Made by a program: the position numbers and the translations under genes. Positions 13,046 to 22,960 of a stretch of 64,000 nt of DNA are shown piece by piece (within the stretch, counting starts at the first letter, position 1; each line of letters starts with the position of its first letter). The stretch covers positions 36,613,330 through 36,677,329 of the forward strand of contig CM055879.1 in the NCBI GenBank assembly GCA_029582165.1, read 5' to 3'. This stretch comes from Portulaca oleracea (lineage: Eukaryota; Streptophyta; Magnoliopsida; Caryophyllales; Portulacaceae). Under the pieces are notes generated by a model. That model saw nothing but the letters and a program-made list of their open reading frames with translations. It ran no database searches and was not told the DNA's origin.

Positions 13046-13502
13046 CGCGACTTAAAATATGGATTGAATGGGTTGAGGAAAACAGTTAAGGGTTAAAGGT
13101 TTGAGAAATGGTTTGACTTGTTCCATCTCCCCAAAATGAATTGAAATGAACTTAAACTGTTTTAAACGTTTGGGGTAGACATTATTGAGATTTCTCCCTC
13201 ATTTTTGAAATGTTTTGTTTTCAGGTGAAGATCTGAATGCTGGGGACGGGAATTAGAAGTGAGGACGATAAGTCTAGAAGTCCTTGAATCTTTTTATTTT
13301 GTTTTCGTTATGATGTCTTAAAGTTTTGTTTTGAGTTGTTAGTAGTTACCGTTAGCAGACAGTTGTGTTTTCCTTTCTCGCCTTGTGTTCCTTCGGGAAT
13401 ACGGCGTGGCCAAACTAAATTTGAAGTCTTCCGCTAAGTTTTGTCTGTTAACGTTAGTTTGACTTTGACTTTCTATAATTGAATTTCCGGGGCGTTACAA
13501 AA

Positions 13503-13514
13503 TGGTATCAGAGC
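13503..13514 (+). other. Primer-binding site (initiator tRNA-Met)
   Basis: TGGTATCAGAGC three bases after the end of the 5' LTR, complementary to the 3' end of plant initiator methionine tRNA. It primes minus-strand DNA synthesis and fixes the element as plus-strand. Confidence 0.95.
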
Positions 13515-13685
13515 TCTGGGTTGCGACCTAGTAGCTCCTCAGAGTCCTTTAGGTTTAGATGGACCCTAGGAAGCTAAGTTCGGAGCGATGAGTCTAGGAT
13601 GGGGAAAAGGGATTCATACTTTCTAAAGTTGCGTGGCTATGAATATAATGTTCTCTGTGTTGCTAATATGTTTTGATTATGTAGG

Positions 13686-14345
13686 ATGGCACAACGCACA
13701 CACTGTCACCAGCACCCCACGCCGTGCTTTCACCGCTACACACCCATTCCTCCTGGTGGGGACTTGGGAACCCACATGCTAAATTTCTACGATGAGATCG
13801 ACCGATACACCAAGGATGTCCCGAACTCCTGCTTGCGTGGCAATGAGGAAGCTCAGGCCAACGCTTTTCTACTCACCTTACGAGACGATCCCTGGTGGGG
13901 CCATACTGTGTCGTCGTTGCTGCCACCCCTACTTCCGGAGGAGGGGTACCCACACCTGTGCTGTTGGTGTCAGAGGTACCGGGTAGAGCCGGGGCATCGA
14001 ATCCCGGAGGTCTTTTCTAGGATCGCCCGGATTGGGATGCGCCGAGTAGAGAGGGTCCAGGTGAACCCAGCTCCTGCACCAGCTGAGGATCATGTGGATG
14101 ACCCTGAAGAGGATCCGGAGGAGGATCCCACCGAGGCAAAGACACCAGATCCCGGGCAGGTAACCTCTAGGGTCACGGCTGTACTCGCCGTCGAGCCCGA
14201 GCATGAGATCCCGCCCGAGGAGGAGGATGAGGTGGACCGGGAAACAGGAGAAGACCCCGAGGAGGGCTCGGGGGATGAGACGAGTGATCCTGAGTGGACT
14301 CCAGTTTCAGCGAGGAAGAACCCTCGATGCAGGAGGATCATTTGA
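13686..14345 (+). CDS. Extra ORF upstream of gag, unknown function (219 aa)
   Basis: An uninterrupted ORF between the primer site and gag, on the element's coding strand, and far richer in GC than its flanks. Residues ~1-130 are a mixed region with several Trp, Cys and His (YTPIPPGGDLGTHML, LTLRDDPWWGH, CCWCQRYR) but no motif I can name. Residues ~130-210 are strongly acidic, with DPEEDPEEDPTE and EEEDEVDRETGEDPEEG repeats, and the end is basic (ARKNPRCRRII). The ATG follows TGATTATGTAG|G, which resembles a splice acceptor, as does the sequence before gag. A standard chromovirus has only gag-pol, so this is an addition. It could be a captured fragment, a divergent first gag duplicate or a chance GC-rich frame; the open length and clear compositional shift argue against chance. 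Confidence 0.5.
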   Translation: MAQRTHCHQHPTPCFHRYTPIPPGGDLGTHMLNFYDEIDRYTKDVPNSCLRGNEEAQANAFLLTLRDDPWWGHTVSSLLPPLLPEEGYPHLCCWCQRYRVEPGHRIPEVFSRIARIGMRRVERVQVNPAPAPAEDHVDDPEEDPEEDPTEAKTPDPGQVTSRVTAVLAVEPEHEIPPEEEDEVDRETGEDPEEGSGDETSDPEWTPVSARKNPRCRRII

Positions 14346-14704
14346 GTGGGATGGCCACGATGTGTTGAGTTTTAGTGTATAGCTGTTACGTTTGTACTTT
14401 TGTTGAACTGTGATATGACCTGAATATTAGCATGTTGTTTCTTTTGGGAAATTGTTCCGATGGAGAATATTGTGCATATGATTACATTGGTGTATAGAAA
14501 TACTGTTTTGTGACCTTTCAATATGTGATGAAAATTCATGAAATAAAGTGATGACATAAGGAACTACTTGGTGAAATAGAATTTCAATTTCGTATTGTTT
14601 AGCACCCTATGAGAAGACCGGACTAAGTAGTTACCTCTAGTATGATGCTGCGACAATGGATTGGAAAACCCTTTAAGTAGACTAAATCGACCCTTTGAAT
14701 CAGG
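14346..14704 (+). other. Non-coding gap between the extra ORF and gag
   Basis: 359 bp with AT-rich composition returning after the GC-rich ORF. It ends CCCTTTGAATCAG|G directly before the gag ATG, an acceptor-like sequence. No ORF here is credible. Confidence 0.5.
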
Positions 14705-15976
14705 ATGTCAGACGCGAACGGTTCTCAACCCGACCATGGTACTCGGGAGCGTACACCAGCTGCGACCGAACAACGCCCTCAAACTGCAACTGAACTGCGC
14801 CAACGCCTGGCTCATTTGATACCAGGGTCGAGTACAACAACACCGGGGAACGACCTTGCTAGCATGCTGATGATTGAGATGCTGGGCAAGCACGAGGACC
14901 TACTGAGGAAAGTGGTGGATCGACAAGGAGGAGAGAGGGAAGATGACCCCTCCGCTCTTCTCCAAAGGTTCAACAGCTTCAACCCGCCCACTTACACAGG
15001 GGTAGCTGACCCCAAAGTCTTTGAAGATTGGGTTAGAGAGATTGAAAAGATTTTTGACACAACCCGCTGTCCCGAGGAGCTAAGGGTGGACTTTGCTGCG
15101 TACCATCTGAAAGAGGAGGCCGATCTATGGTGGGCCAGTGTGAAAGAAATAAGGACTGAACCGGGTTTCGACTGGAACCGCTTCAAGGTTGTGCTAAATG
15201 ATCGATTTTACCCAATTTCCCTCCAGAATGCAAAAGAAAAAGAATTCATGAATCTGCGTCAAGGGGAAACTAGCGTGCTCGCCTACTCTGCAAAGTTCAC
15301 AGAACTATCTCGATTTGCATCTACTTTGGTAGCCACTGAGCAGCTAAGGATGGACCGTTTCTGGGATGGATTGAATTGCAAGATTCAGGACCGCATGTCA
15401 TCACGGGAGTTCACGTCTTATCAGAACATGTTGAATGTTGCCCTCACTGTAGAAAGGGTGATGAATGACATGGAACGACAGTTAGGCATACAGGGGCAAA
15501 AGAGGAAAGAGCCACCCCGTTTTAACCCACCTCAACCTTATCAGGAAAAGAGGTTCCGCCCCAACAACTGGCAAAACAACCAACCTTCGGGACGTGGGCC
15601 GACCCATGTACCTATTTGTGGGGTTTGTGGACGACCTGGCCATCTTGCTAGGAATTGTAGATCAGGAGCCGCAAAAGGGGGATGCTTTAAATGTGGGAGT
15701 CTTCAGCATCACATCAGGCAATGCCCTTTACAGAACTCAGGGGGTAATAATGGTGGGAATAATGGAAACAATGGGAATAACGGGAATTGGAGAGCCCCGC
15801 AGACAACATATCAAAATCGGGGAGGCTATAATGGGAATCAAAGGCCACAACAACAAAACCGGGATAGTTCCGGTGGAAATCGAAACAACCAAAGAAGGCC
15901 AGCAAACCCGCCTCGTCCGCAACAGCAACCACCGCGCAACGCAGGAGGACTATACATAATGAGAAAGAAGAGGTGA
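14705..15976 (+). CDS. gag: gag polyprotein of the chromovirus (423 aa)
   Basis: Role: forms the cytoplasmic virus-like particle and packages element RNA. Seen: an intact ORF. Residues ~75-260 form the retrotransposon gag domain (FNPPTYTG, FEDWVREIEKIFD, WWASVKE, NLRQGETSVLAYSAKFTELSRFA). Two CX2CX4HX4C zinc knuckles lie at 305-318 (CGVCGRPGHLARNC) and 327-340 (CFKCGSLQHHIRQC), followed by an Asn/Gly/Gln/Pro-rich tail. The first 70 residues are Thr/Gln-rich. Size and order are normal for a plant Ty3/gypsy gag. It stops at 15974-15976, so gag and pol are not fused in this copy. It is the only core retroelement gene still open. Confidence 0.92.
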   Translation: MSDANGSQPDHGTRERTPAATEQRPQTATELRQRLAHLIPGSSTTTPGNDLASMLMIEMLGKHEDLLRKVVDRQGGEREDDPSALLQRFNSFNPPTYTGVADPKVFEDWVREIEKIFDTTRCPEELRVDFAAYHLKEEADLWWASVKEIRTEPGFDWNRFKVVLNDRFYPISLQNAKEKEFMNLRQGETSVLAYSAKFTELSRFASTLVATEQLRMDRFWDGLNCKIQDRMSSREFTSYQNMLNVALTVERVMNDMERQLGIQGQKRKEPPRFNPPQPYQEKRFRPNNWQNNQPSGRGPTHVPICGVCGRPGHLARNCRSGAAKGGCFKCGSLQHHIRQCPLQNSGGNNGGNNGNNGNNGNWRAPQTTYQNRGGYNGNQRPQQQNRDSSGGNRNNQRRPANPPRPQQQPPRNAGGLYIMRKKR

Positions 15977-17264
15977 GAATGAAGCAGACGTTGTGGTACC
16001 TTCTCTCTCCACCTCTACAATATCTCTGTTTGTTTGATTAAGTGCTAGTCATTCTTTTGTTGGACGAGCTATAGTAGAGAAGGCTAAGATGAAACCCTCG
16101 GAGAATAGTAAGCCTATGTCGGTAACCCTACCTACCGGGGATACCATTAGTTGTGGAGAGTTATATGGTAGATGTCCTATAGTGATAGCAGGACAGGAGT
16201 TTGAGGCCGACCTTTATATGTTTGACCTAATGGAGTTCGACGTTATTTTGGGGATGGACTGGTTAGCAAAGTATAGGGCTCAGATAGATTGTTATAAACA
16301 AAAGGTGACCTTAATGGGACCGAACGGAAAGAAGGTAGTGCATTGGAGTGATAGACATCTTCAGAGTGTGCGGATCATCTCTGCCCTCAAGGCCCAGAGG
16401 TTATTGGGTCAAGGTTGTGAAGGATTCCTATGCAACGTAATCGACACCAAGGTGGAGGAGCTTACGATTGAGAATATCCCGGTAGTGCGGGAGTACTCTG
16501 ATGTATTTCCGGAGGAGATCCCGGGTCTGCCTCCAATCAGGGAGGTAGATTTCTGCATCGATTTGGAGCCCGGGGCCGCACCTGTTTCAAAAGCCCCATA
16601 TCGCATGGCGCCCGCAGAGCTGAAGGAGTTGAAGACTCAGCTAGACGAGCTGCTAGAAAAGGGGTATATCCGACCCAGCACGTCACCATGGGGAGCACCT
16701 GTACTGTTCGTGAAGAAGAAAGATGGTAGCATGAGGTTGTGCATCGATTACCGGGAGTTGAACAAGATTACCGTCAAGAATCGTTATCCCCTACCTCGTA
16801 TTGATGATCTTTTCGATCAGTTGCGAGGAGCAACAACGTTTTCTAAGATAGACCTGAGGTCAGGTTATCACCAGTTAAGAATTCGCGAAGAAGATATCTC
16901 TAAAACCGCATTCCGAACTCGGTATGGCCATTATGAGTTCGTGGTAATGCCTTTTGGACTTACAAACGCCCCAGCCGCCTTCATGGATTTGATGAACCGA
17001 GTGTTCGAGCCGTTCCTGGATAAGTTTGTAGTGGTGTTCATCGACGACATATTGGTATATTCAGGAACACGAGAGGAGCATGCGAATCATCTGAGAGAAG
17101 TACTGACGAATCTACGGAGCAACAAGCTTTATGCGAAGCTTAAGAAGTGTGAGTTTTGGTTGGAACAAGTAGCTTTCTTAGGACATGTGGTGTCCAAGGA
17201 AGGAGTGATGAACCCTCAAAGGTGGAGGCCATCACCAAGTGGCCGACACCAAGAATGCCACTGA
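15977..17264 (+). pseudogene. pol: pol part 1: protease remnant and reverse transcriptase
   Basis: The protease active-site region near 16036-16060 carries a TAA stop and a one-base loss, so the catalytic Asp-Ser/Thr-Gly is broken. From the ATG at 16089 one frame stays open for 391 codons: the protease C-terminal part ([10 protein letters not shown] ~50-59), then reverse transcriptase with [17 protein letters not shown] (~209-225), [11 protein letters not shown] (~253-263), [12 protein letters not shown] and the catalytic FIDDILVYS (FIDD at 317-320). Frame is lost around 17215-17230 in the connection to RNase H. The palm residues are present, but the product would lack protease and RNase H. 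Confidence 0.9.
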
Positions 17265-17881
17265 GGTTAGGAGTTTTCTGGTTTGGCGGTATTATAGGAA
17301 ATTCGTTCAGATTTCTCAAAATTGCTAATCCACACCAACCCGACTCTAAGTCGATAAAGTTCACGTGGTCGAAAAATGTGAGCAAGCATTCCAGAGTTGA
17401 AGAAGAGCTTGCCTCGGCCCTATTCTTGCTTTACCTCAAGGGAACGAAGGTTTTGTTATCTCTGATGACGCATCACATGGTGGATTGGGTTGTGTGCTCA
17501 TGCGGGAGGAAGGTGATTGCATATGCATCTAGGCAATCAAGACGCATGAGAAGAATTACCCCACCTCATGATCCGAGTTGGCGATGGTTTTTTAAAGATT
17601 TGGAGGCATTATCTTTATGGAGTACACTGCGAGATATTCACAGACCATCAGAGTTTGAAGTACCTTTTCACACGTATGAGCCGAACCTCGCGTGCATAAG
17701 GTGGTTAGAGTTTCAAGGATTACGATGTGAATTTCCAATATCATCCCGGAAAGCAAATGTAGTGGCGATGCCGAGTAGAAGACCGTATCCTGCTATAAAC
17801 CACTTGATGATGGTACCGCAGTTGTGCGAGGAGTTTAAGAGATTGGAGATTAATGTGATAACACAGGAGGAAAGTCATTAA
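17230..17881 (+). pseudogene. pol: pol part 2: degraded RNase H
   Basis: Recognisable pieces are [12 protein letters not shown] (the thumb/RNase H link), KVIAYASRQ and SSRKANVVA. They are broken by several frameshifts: the first catalytic Asp region (normally YSDAS-like) reads in another frame, and the DHQSL region is absent. This is the worst-damaged part of the element. Confidence 0.75.
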
Positions 17882-17886
17882 ATGCC

Positions 17887-18633
17887 ATGGAGTTGCAACC
17901 TACCCTCATGGAGGAGATCAAGAGGACCCAAGAGCTGGATTTGCAGCTTGCAAAGATACGGGAGGAAGTTTTGCAGGGGAAAGCCCCTGGCTTTGTAATC
18001 CACGAAGACGGTACATTACGGTTTCATAACCGCATCTGTATACCCAATATGGAAGAGCTGAAAAGGAGGATTCTAGAAGAGGGACACAATACGCCATATT
18101 CTGTACACCCAGGAGGAAATAAGCTTTACAAGGACCTGAAACAGATGTTCTGGTGGAGTAATATGAAACAAGAGGTGGCAGACTTTGTGGCGAAGTGCCT
18201 TACATGCCAGCGAGTCAAGGCAGAGCATCAACGACCAGCCGGACTTCTGCAACCGTTAGACGTCCCTGAGTGGAAATGGGATTCGATATCAATGGATTTT
18301 GTGATAGGACTACCAAGGACCAGGCGGAAACACAATGCAATATGGGTGATTGTAGATCGTTTGACCAAGTCAACTCATTTCCTAGCCATCGCCAACAACT
18401 GGTCCCTAGATCAGCTAGCTCAAGCTTATGTAAGGGAGATTGTAAGGTTACACGGAGTACCCAGTTCGATAGTCTCAGATAGAGACACTAGGTTCCAGTC
18501 TGGTTTCTGGAAAAAGTTACAAGAGGCGTTTGGTACAAAACTCAAGTTCAGTACCGCATTTCACCCAGCTACTGATGGGCAAACCGAGAGGACTATTCAA
18601 ACCCTCGAAGATATGCTGCGAGATGCTCATTAG
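17887..18633 (+). pseudogene. pol: pol part 3: integrase zinc finger and DDE core
   Basis: A 248-codon open stretch. The HHCC zinc finger uses His67, His74, Cys104 and Cys107 of this ORF. The DDE triad is visible as Asp137 (SMDFV), Asp198 (VSDRDTRF) and Glu234 (GQTERTIQTLED). All catalytic residues are present, but a stop directly after RDAH and a frame change cut the core from its C-terminal part, and no upstream frame joins it to reverse transcriptase. Confidence 0.88.
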
Positions 18634-19334
18634 ACTTCAAAGACTCATGGGATGACAAGTTGACTCTTATTGAGTTCTCCTACAACAACAGTTATCACGC
18701 CAGTATTGGGATGTCACCCTTTGAAGCCTTATATGGGAGGAGATGTAGGACTCCCCTATGTTGGCAAGACATCGATGAAGCTCTAACGATCGGACCGGAC
18801 CTAATACAGGCCACTACTCAGAAGGTTTGAATCATTCAAGACAAGATGAAGGCAGCGCAAAGTCGACAAAAGAGCTATGCTGACAGGAGGAGAAGGCCCC
18901 TAGAGTTCGAAGTGGGAGAATACATGTTTTTACGAGTGTCACCTACGAAAGGAGTTATGAGATTCGGGCAGTCAGGGAAGTTGACACCAAGATTCATCGG
19001 GCCATACCCAATTTTGGAACGCATTGGGGAAGTTGCCTACAAGTTACAGCTACCGGGAGAACTTCCAAGAGTGCACAATGTCTTCCATGTGTCACAACTC
19101 AGGAAATATGTCCCAGACCCAACTCATGTGATTGATCCTGAGCCGCTTCAGCTACAAGAAGATTTGAGCTATGAAGAACAACCACTGGAAATATTAGATC
19201 GCAGAGAAAAACAACTTCGAAGGAAAGTAGTTCCCTTGGTAAAAGTACGATGGGAAAATCATACCACAACGGAAGCAACCTGGGAAACAGAAGACGAAAT
19301 GAGGAAGAAGTACCCTCACTTGTTCCAAGCCTAA
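18634..19334 (+). pseudogene. pol: pol part 4: integrase C terminus and chromodomain-like tail
   Basis: 18634-18830 encodes the end of the core (LIEFSYNNSYHASIGMSPF, EALYGRRC) and stops at 18829. The open frame 18846-19334 holds the GPY/F-type region (FIGPYPILERIGEVAYKLQLP, then HNVFHVSQLRKY) and a terminal chromodomain-like segment (VPLVKVRW, EATWETEDEM, YPHLF). In chromoviruses this tail directs integration to chromatin. The EATWE motif is the basis for the chromovirus call. Confidence 0.85.
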
Positions 19335-19341
19335 GGCGCGT

Positions 19342-19486
19342 CAAGTTTCGGGGACGAAACTTCTTTTAAGAAGGTAATGTTGTAAAACCTCGAGTTTTAG
19401 GAGGGATAAAACCGTTAGTTTCCTTACCGGACCGTTAGGGTTAAGTTCAAGTTTCGAGGACGAAACTTCTTTTAAGAAGGTAATGT
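19342..19486 (+). repeat. Duplicated 3' priming region (106-bp tandem repeat)
   Basis: The block CAAGTTTCG-rGGACGAAACTTC-TTTTAAGAAGGTAATGT-kGTAAAACC occurs at 19342 and again at 19448, offset by 106 bp. The first copy is followed by TGTAAAACCTCGAG, which looks like an LTR start; the second runs into the real 3' LTR. The purine-rich AAGAAGG (about 19370 and 19475) is the likely polypurine tract. A diverged copy of the same two-part block precedes the LTR fragment at 35010-35102. Confidence 0.8.
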
Positions 19487-22400
19487 GGTAAAACCCCGAA
19501 AAATTCAAAGATGTTGACCGTAACGTCGTTAATAAATTAGGTTCGACTTCGTGATTTATTATTATTCGTTTGTGTTTATTTATGCTAACGCTTGAGCTCG
19601 TAGGACCGTTGAGGGGCTAACAAGGGTAGAATAGTAATTTCCGCTGGTTAATATTATTATTTGATTAATTACGTGAATATTATTTGCTATGTGATTATAT
19701 GATTATTAGTATTAATATTATTATTACTATTAATATTATTACTAGTTGTTTTTAGAAAAGAAAAATCAGATTTTCTTATTGGGTTGGATTAGGAGTGGGA
19801 TTAGTATAGTTGGGCCTTTATTAGACTAATTGGGCCTAGATAAGTGTTTGATATAAAAACCTCCCTCCTCTCAAAAACCCTAATAACAAACTCAAACCCT
19901 AGCCTCTCCCCCCTCTCTCTCCCTCCTTCCTCTCTCTCCTCTGCCGCCCCAGCCACAGCGTCGCCGGCCACCGGCAGCCACCGCAACCCCCGGCAACCAC
20001 CTTTTCTTTCTCTCTTTCTCTCTCTTCTCTCTTGTCTTCGCACGCCTTGCTCGCGCCACCGCACCATCAGGCCGCCTCCGTCAGACCGCGCCGCCATCGC
20101 CAGACCGCTGCCGCCGGGACGCACCACCACCATCGTCCCCCGTGTCTCTCTTTCTCCCTCTTTTCTCTCCCTCTCCCTCTCGATCTCTTGCTCTCAGCCT
20201 TGCTGTCGCGCGCACCGCCACCTACACCGGTCGTCGTCATCGCAGTCGCGGCCGCCATCGACCACGCATACCTTGTCGCCGTCGAGCTCGTCGGAAACCG
20301 CCAACCTTTTACGTAAAACCCTATTTTCTTGTAACAACCTATTCTTCTTTATCTTATTTTCTGATATTTTTTTTGTATTATTATTATTGTTATTATTATT
20401 ATTGTTAATTCTTGTTTTAAATCTTGTAATTTGGGTAGTTAGGGTGTAAATTTTATTAAGTTGTTATTTGTAATTAATTTGTTCTTGTATTGTATTATTT
20501 ATTTGTAATTTTTGTATCAATTATTATGTGTAATTTTATGTTCTAATTTGGTGTATTAGGGTTGTAATAGTTGTAGTGAAATTAGTAATATTCGATTATA
20601 TGATATGCTTTGTTTTCATGAGAATCATGTTTAGGATTTTAGATGACACTATTATTGTATGCACGAATTAAAAAGTTTAATTACCTAGATTAATTCTTGT
20701 TTTGTTAGTTAAGTATTCATATGTTCTTTAATTCTCTTAGAGTTCATTCATGTTTAATTTTATGTTAAGTCTTGTTAAATAAGTTAGGGTGATTGAATTA
20801 CAAAAGTTCGATTCTTGTTTATTAATTTTTGATTCTTGATTGAATCTTGTATAAAGAAATTAGTTGTTGGAATTCTTGTTTGGTAGTTTAAATGTTTATA
20901 TGTTCTTTATATTTTATTCACATGTTCTTTAAGTTCCTTCCTGATTCTTGATTAAGAAATTCGTACTTTATAATCATTCATGTTGTAATTAAAGGGGTCT
21001 TGAAATAGTATGTTTTAGATTTCATGTGTAGGATAAGGTTGTTAATGTTTCGTGTGTTATATTTTGGCATTAATGATAGGGAATTTGATGTTGGACTTTA
21101 GATGGTTTAAACTAATTACCTTGGACCTTAGTTACTGTTTTAAGCCCAAACTAGGACCCCGGGACCCAATGGTGAAAGTTAGAACCGAAATTTATAAATT
21201 AAATAAGAACCGGGATCGGGACAGTTTTGTTAGTGCCTAAAGATCGGGTCACCACGATTAGTATAGTTGTCATTTAATCAAACCCTTTGGACTGGAGATT
21301 CCCCTAGATATTAGCTTTCATAGAAATTTTGCGGAACGGACTTTTGAGTTGTATAGCTTGAGTTATAGCCGTTTTACCAGAACCTGTCAAAACTGGACCA
21401 GTTGGTAGTTTTGGTACTTTTAGAGTCTTTCGAGGCTGATATGGGCTTAGTCGTCAACTTAAGAGTTTTAGTAGACATCCCGAGGTTTCCGAAAAGTCCT
21501 GAACTAGACCCATAGGATGTCAGGAAGTCGAGTTGTGACCCGTTTTATGTGAACGTTATAATCTGTCCTCTGTTTGCTTTTAATTATGAAAAATTGTTGA
21601 GTAAATGTTATGTGTGAACTTGTTCCTTGAATGTGTTAAGTGTAAACCATAAATGATAGGAACCTAAGAGTTCCTAGGGGATGGGTTAGGTAGTTGATAG
21701 TTAACACTAACTTCGTTAGAACGCGTTTTGATTAGATAATTATTCTTATTCTAGGCCGAGTTAGTGCGAGACGTTAGTGAGCTCAAGTGTGTTCTTCTTT
21801 TTGCTGTGCTGTGAAGTATATCAGGTAATGTCTATGCTCTAATCCCCACTGGGATGCTCTTTAAATGTGTTTTAATGTTTTCTAATCTGTTTTGAGAATT
21901 GCATCCCGAAAGGGGACCTTATGAGGAAAATGTGACCATCTGCTTTGGATAACTGATTGTAATTGTTTATGCTTTGATTTTATTAAGTTGAGAAATTGGA
22001 TGGTCTTTTATTAGTGGTTTTATTATTGGTTTTGATAAACCTGGGTTGGGTTTGACTTGAGAGTTGTGAGCTGAGTTTGAATAATATACTAATAATTCAA
22101 AGTGGAAACATAAAGCGGGTTGTTGTTTTGATGCCTTTAACAGGCTAATATTCATGCGGGTGATAACCCAGATCGAGATTCGATGCTGTATGGGTTATGT
22201 GCAGAGATCGTTTCATCCCTGATATAGGATAGAGGTTATGATGCCCTTGATGGGCGACTGTTTGATGCCTTTGAGAGGCTAATATTCATGCGGGTGATAA
22301 CCCCGAGATCAGGATTCGATGCCTGTATGGGTTATGTGCCAGGAGATCAGGGTTGCATCCCTGATATAGGATAGTTGTTATGATGCCTTTGGTAGGCGAT

Positions 22401-22884
22401 GTTCTTTTGGGATTTGATATCCCGCCCGCGACTTAAAATATGGATTGAATGGGTTGAGGAAAACAGTTAAGGGTTAAAGGTTTGAGAAATGGTTTGACTT
22501 GTTCCCTCTCCCCAAAATAAATTGAAATGAACTTAAACTGTTTTAAACGTTAGGGGTAGACATCATTGAGATTTCCCCCTCATTTTTGAAATGTTTTGTT
22601 TTCAGGTGAAGATCTGAATGCTGGGGACGGGAATTAGAAGTGAGGACGATGAGTCTAGAAGTCCTTGAATCTTTTTATTTTGTTTTCGTTATGATGTCTT
22701 AAAGTTTTGTTTTGAGTTGTTAGTAGTTACTGTTAGCAGACAGTTGTGTTTTCCTTTCTCGCCTTGTGTTCCTTCGGGAATACGACAGTGACGCCCAAAC
22801 TAAATTTGAAGTCTTCCGCTAAGTTTTGTCTGTTAACGTTAGTTTGACTTTGACTTTCTATAATTGAATTTCCGGGGCGTTACA
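19487..22884 (+). repeat. 3' LTR (about 3398 bp)
   Basis: Direct repeat of 10078-13499, ending GGGGCGTTACA next to target duplication CAAAC. Its first bases read GGTAAAACCCCG where the 5' LTR has TGTAAAACCCCG. The CT/GC-rich part (19860-20300) differs by several indels; most of the rest is the same by eye. Confidence 0.95.
22130..22425 (+). repeat. Stem-loop array in the 3' LTR
   Basis: Same array as at 12741-13045. The first unit here is 8 nt shorter over a 77-nt stretch through several tiny losses (about 22159-22215), which spoil three of its stems; the second unit is intact. Confidence 0.8.
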
Positions 22885-22960
22885 CAAACATAGGAAAAAT
22901 AAGTCAACATGGAAAAATTGACTATTTTCCTATAATTTTTGACCAACCAAACGCACCCTT

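Larger units (their letters stand above)
10078..13499 (+). repeat. 5' LTR (3422 bp)
   Basis: Begins TGTAAAACCCCG and ends GGGGCGTTACA. It contains a TATA box near 10443, a CT-rich then GC-rich stretch (10450-10920) with AAACCCTAA motifs, a long AT-rich middle, and a stem-loop array at 12741-13045. By eye it matches the 3' LTR at most positions; visible differences are scattered substitutions, indels in the CT/GC-rich part and an 8-nt loss in the array. The open frames in the CT-rich part are low-complexity leader, not genes. Confidence 0.95.
10078..22884 (+). mobile_element. Full-length Ty3/gypsy LTR retrotransposon, chromovirus, Tekay/Del-like (12.8 kb)
   Basis: Seen: two ~3.4 kb direct LTRs (10078-13499, 19487-22884) starting TG and ending TTACA; perfect 5-bp target duplication CAAAC at 10073-10077 and 22885-22889; initiator-Met tRNA primer site at 13503; gag at 14705-15976; broken protease, reverse transcriptase, RNase H and integrase to 19334 with a C-terminal chromodomain-like segment. 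Known: integrase after RNase H marks Ty3/gypsy, and a terminal chromodomain plus very long LTRs fits plant Tekay/Del chromoviruses. Odd: an extra ORF before gag, a tandemly repeated 3' priming region, and LTRs that look nearly identical although pol is ruined. Pol is not translatable as it stands, so any recent movement would have needed proteins from another copy. Confidence 0.95.
9910..22960. mobile_element. MITE interrupted by the chromovirus insertion
   Basis: The left part 9910-10077 starts AAGGAGCGTTTGTTAGG; the right part 22890-22960 ends CCAACCAAACGCACCCTT, whose reverse complement AAGGGTGCGTTTGGTTGG matches it. Removing the retrotransposon and one copy of its target duplication leaves an element of about 240 bp. 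The ends look hAT-like; its own target duplication is not clear. Confidence 0.55.
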
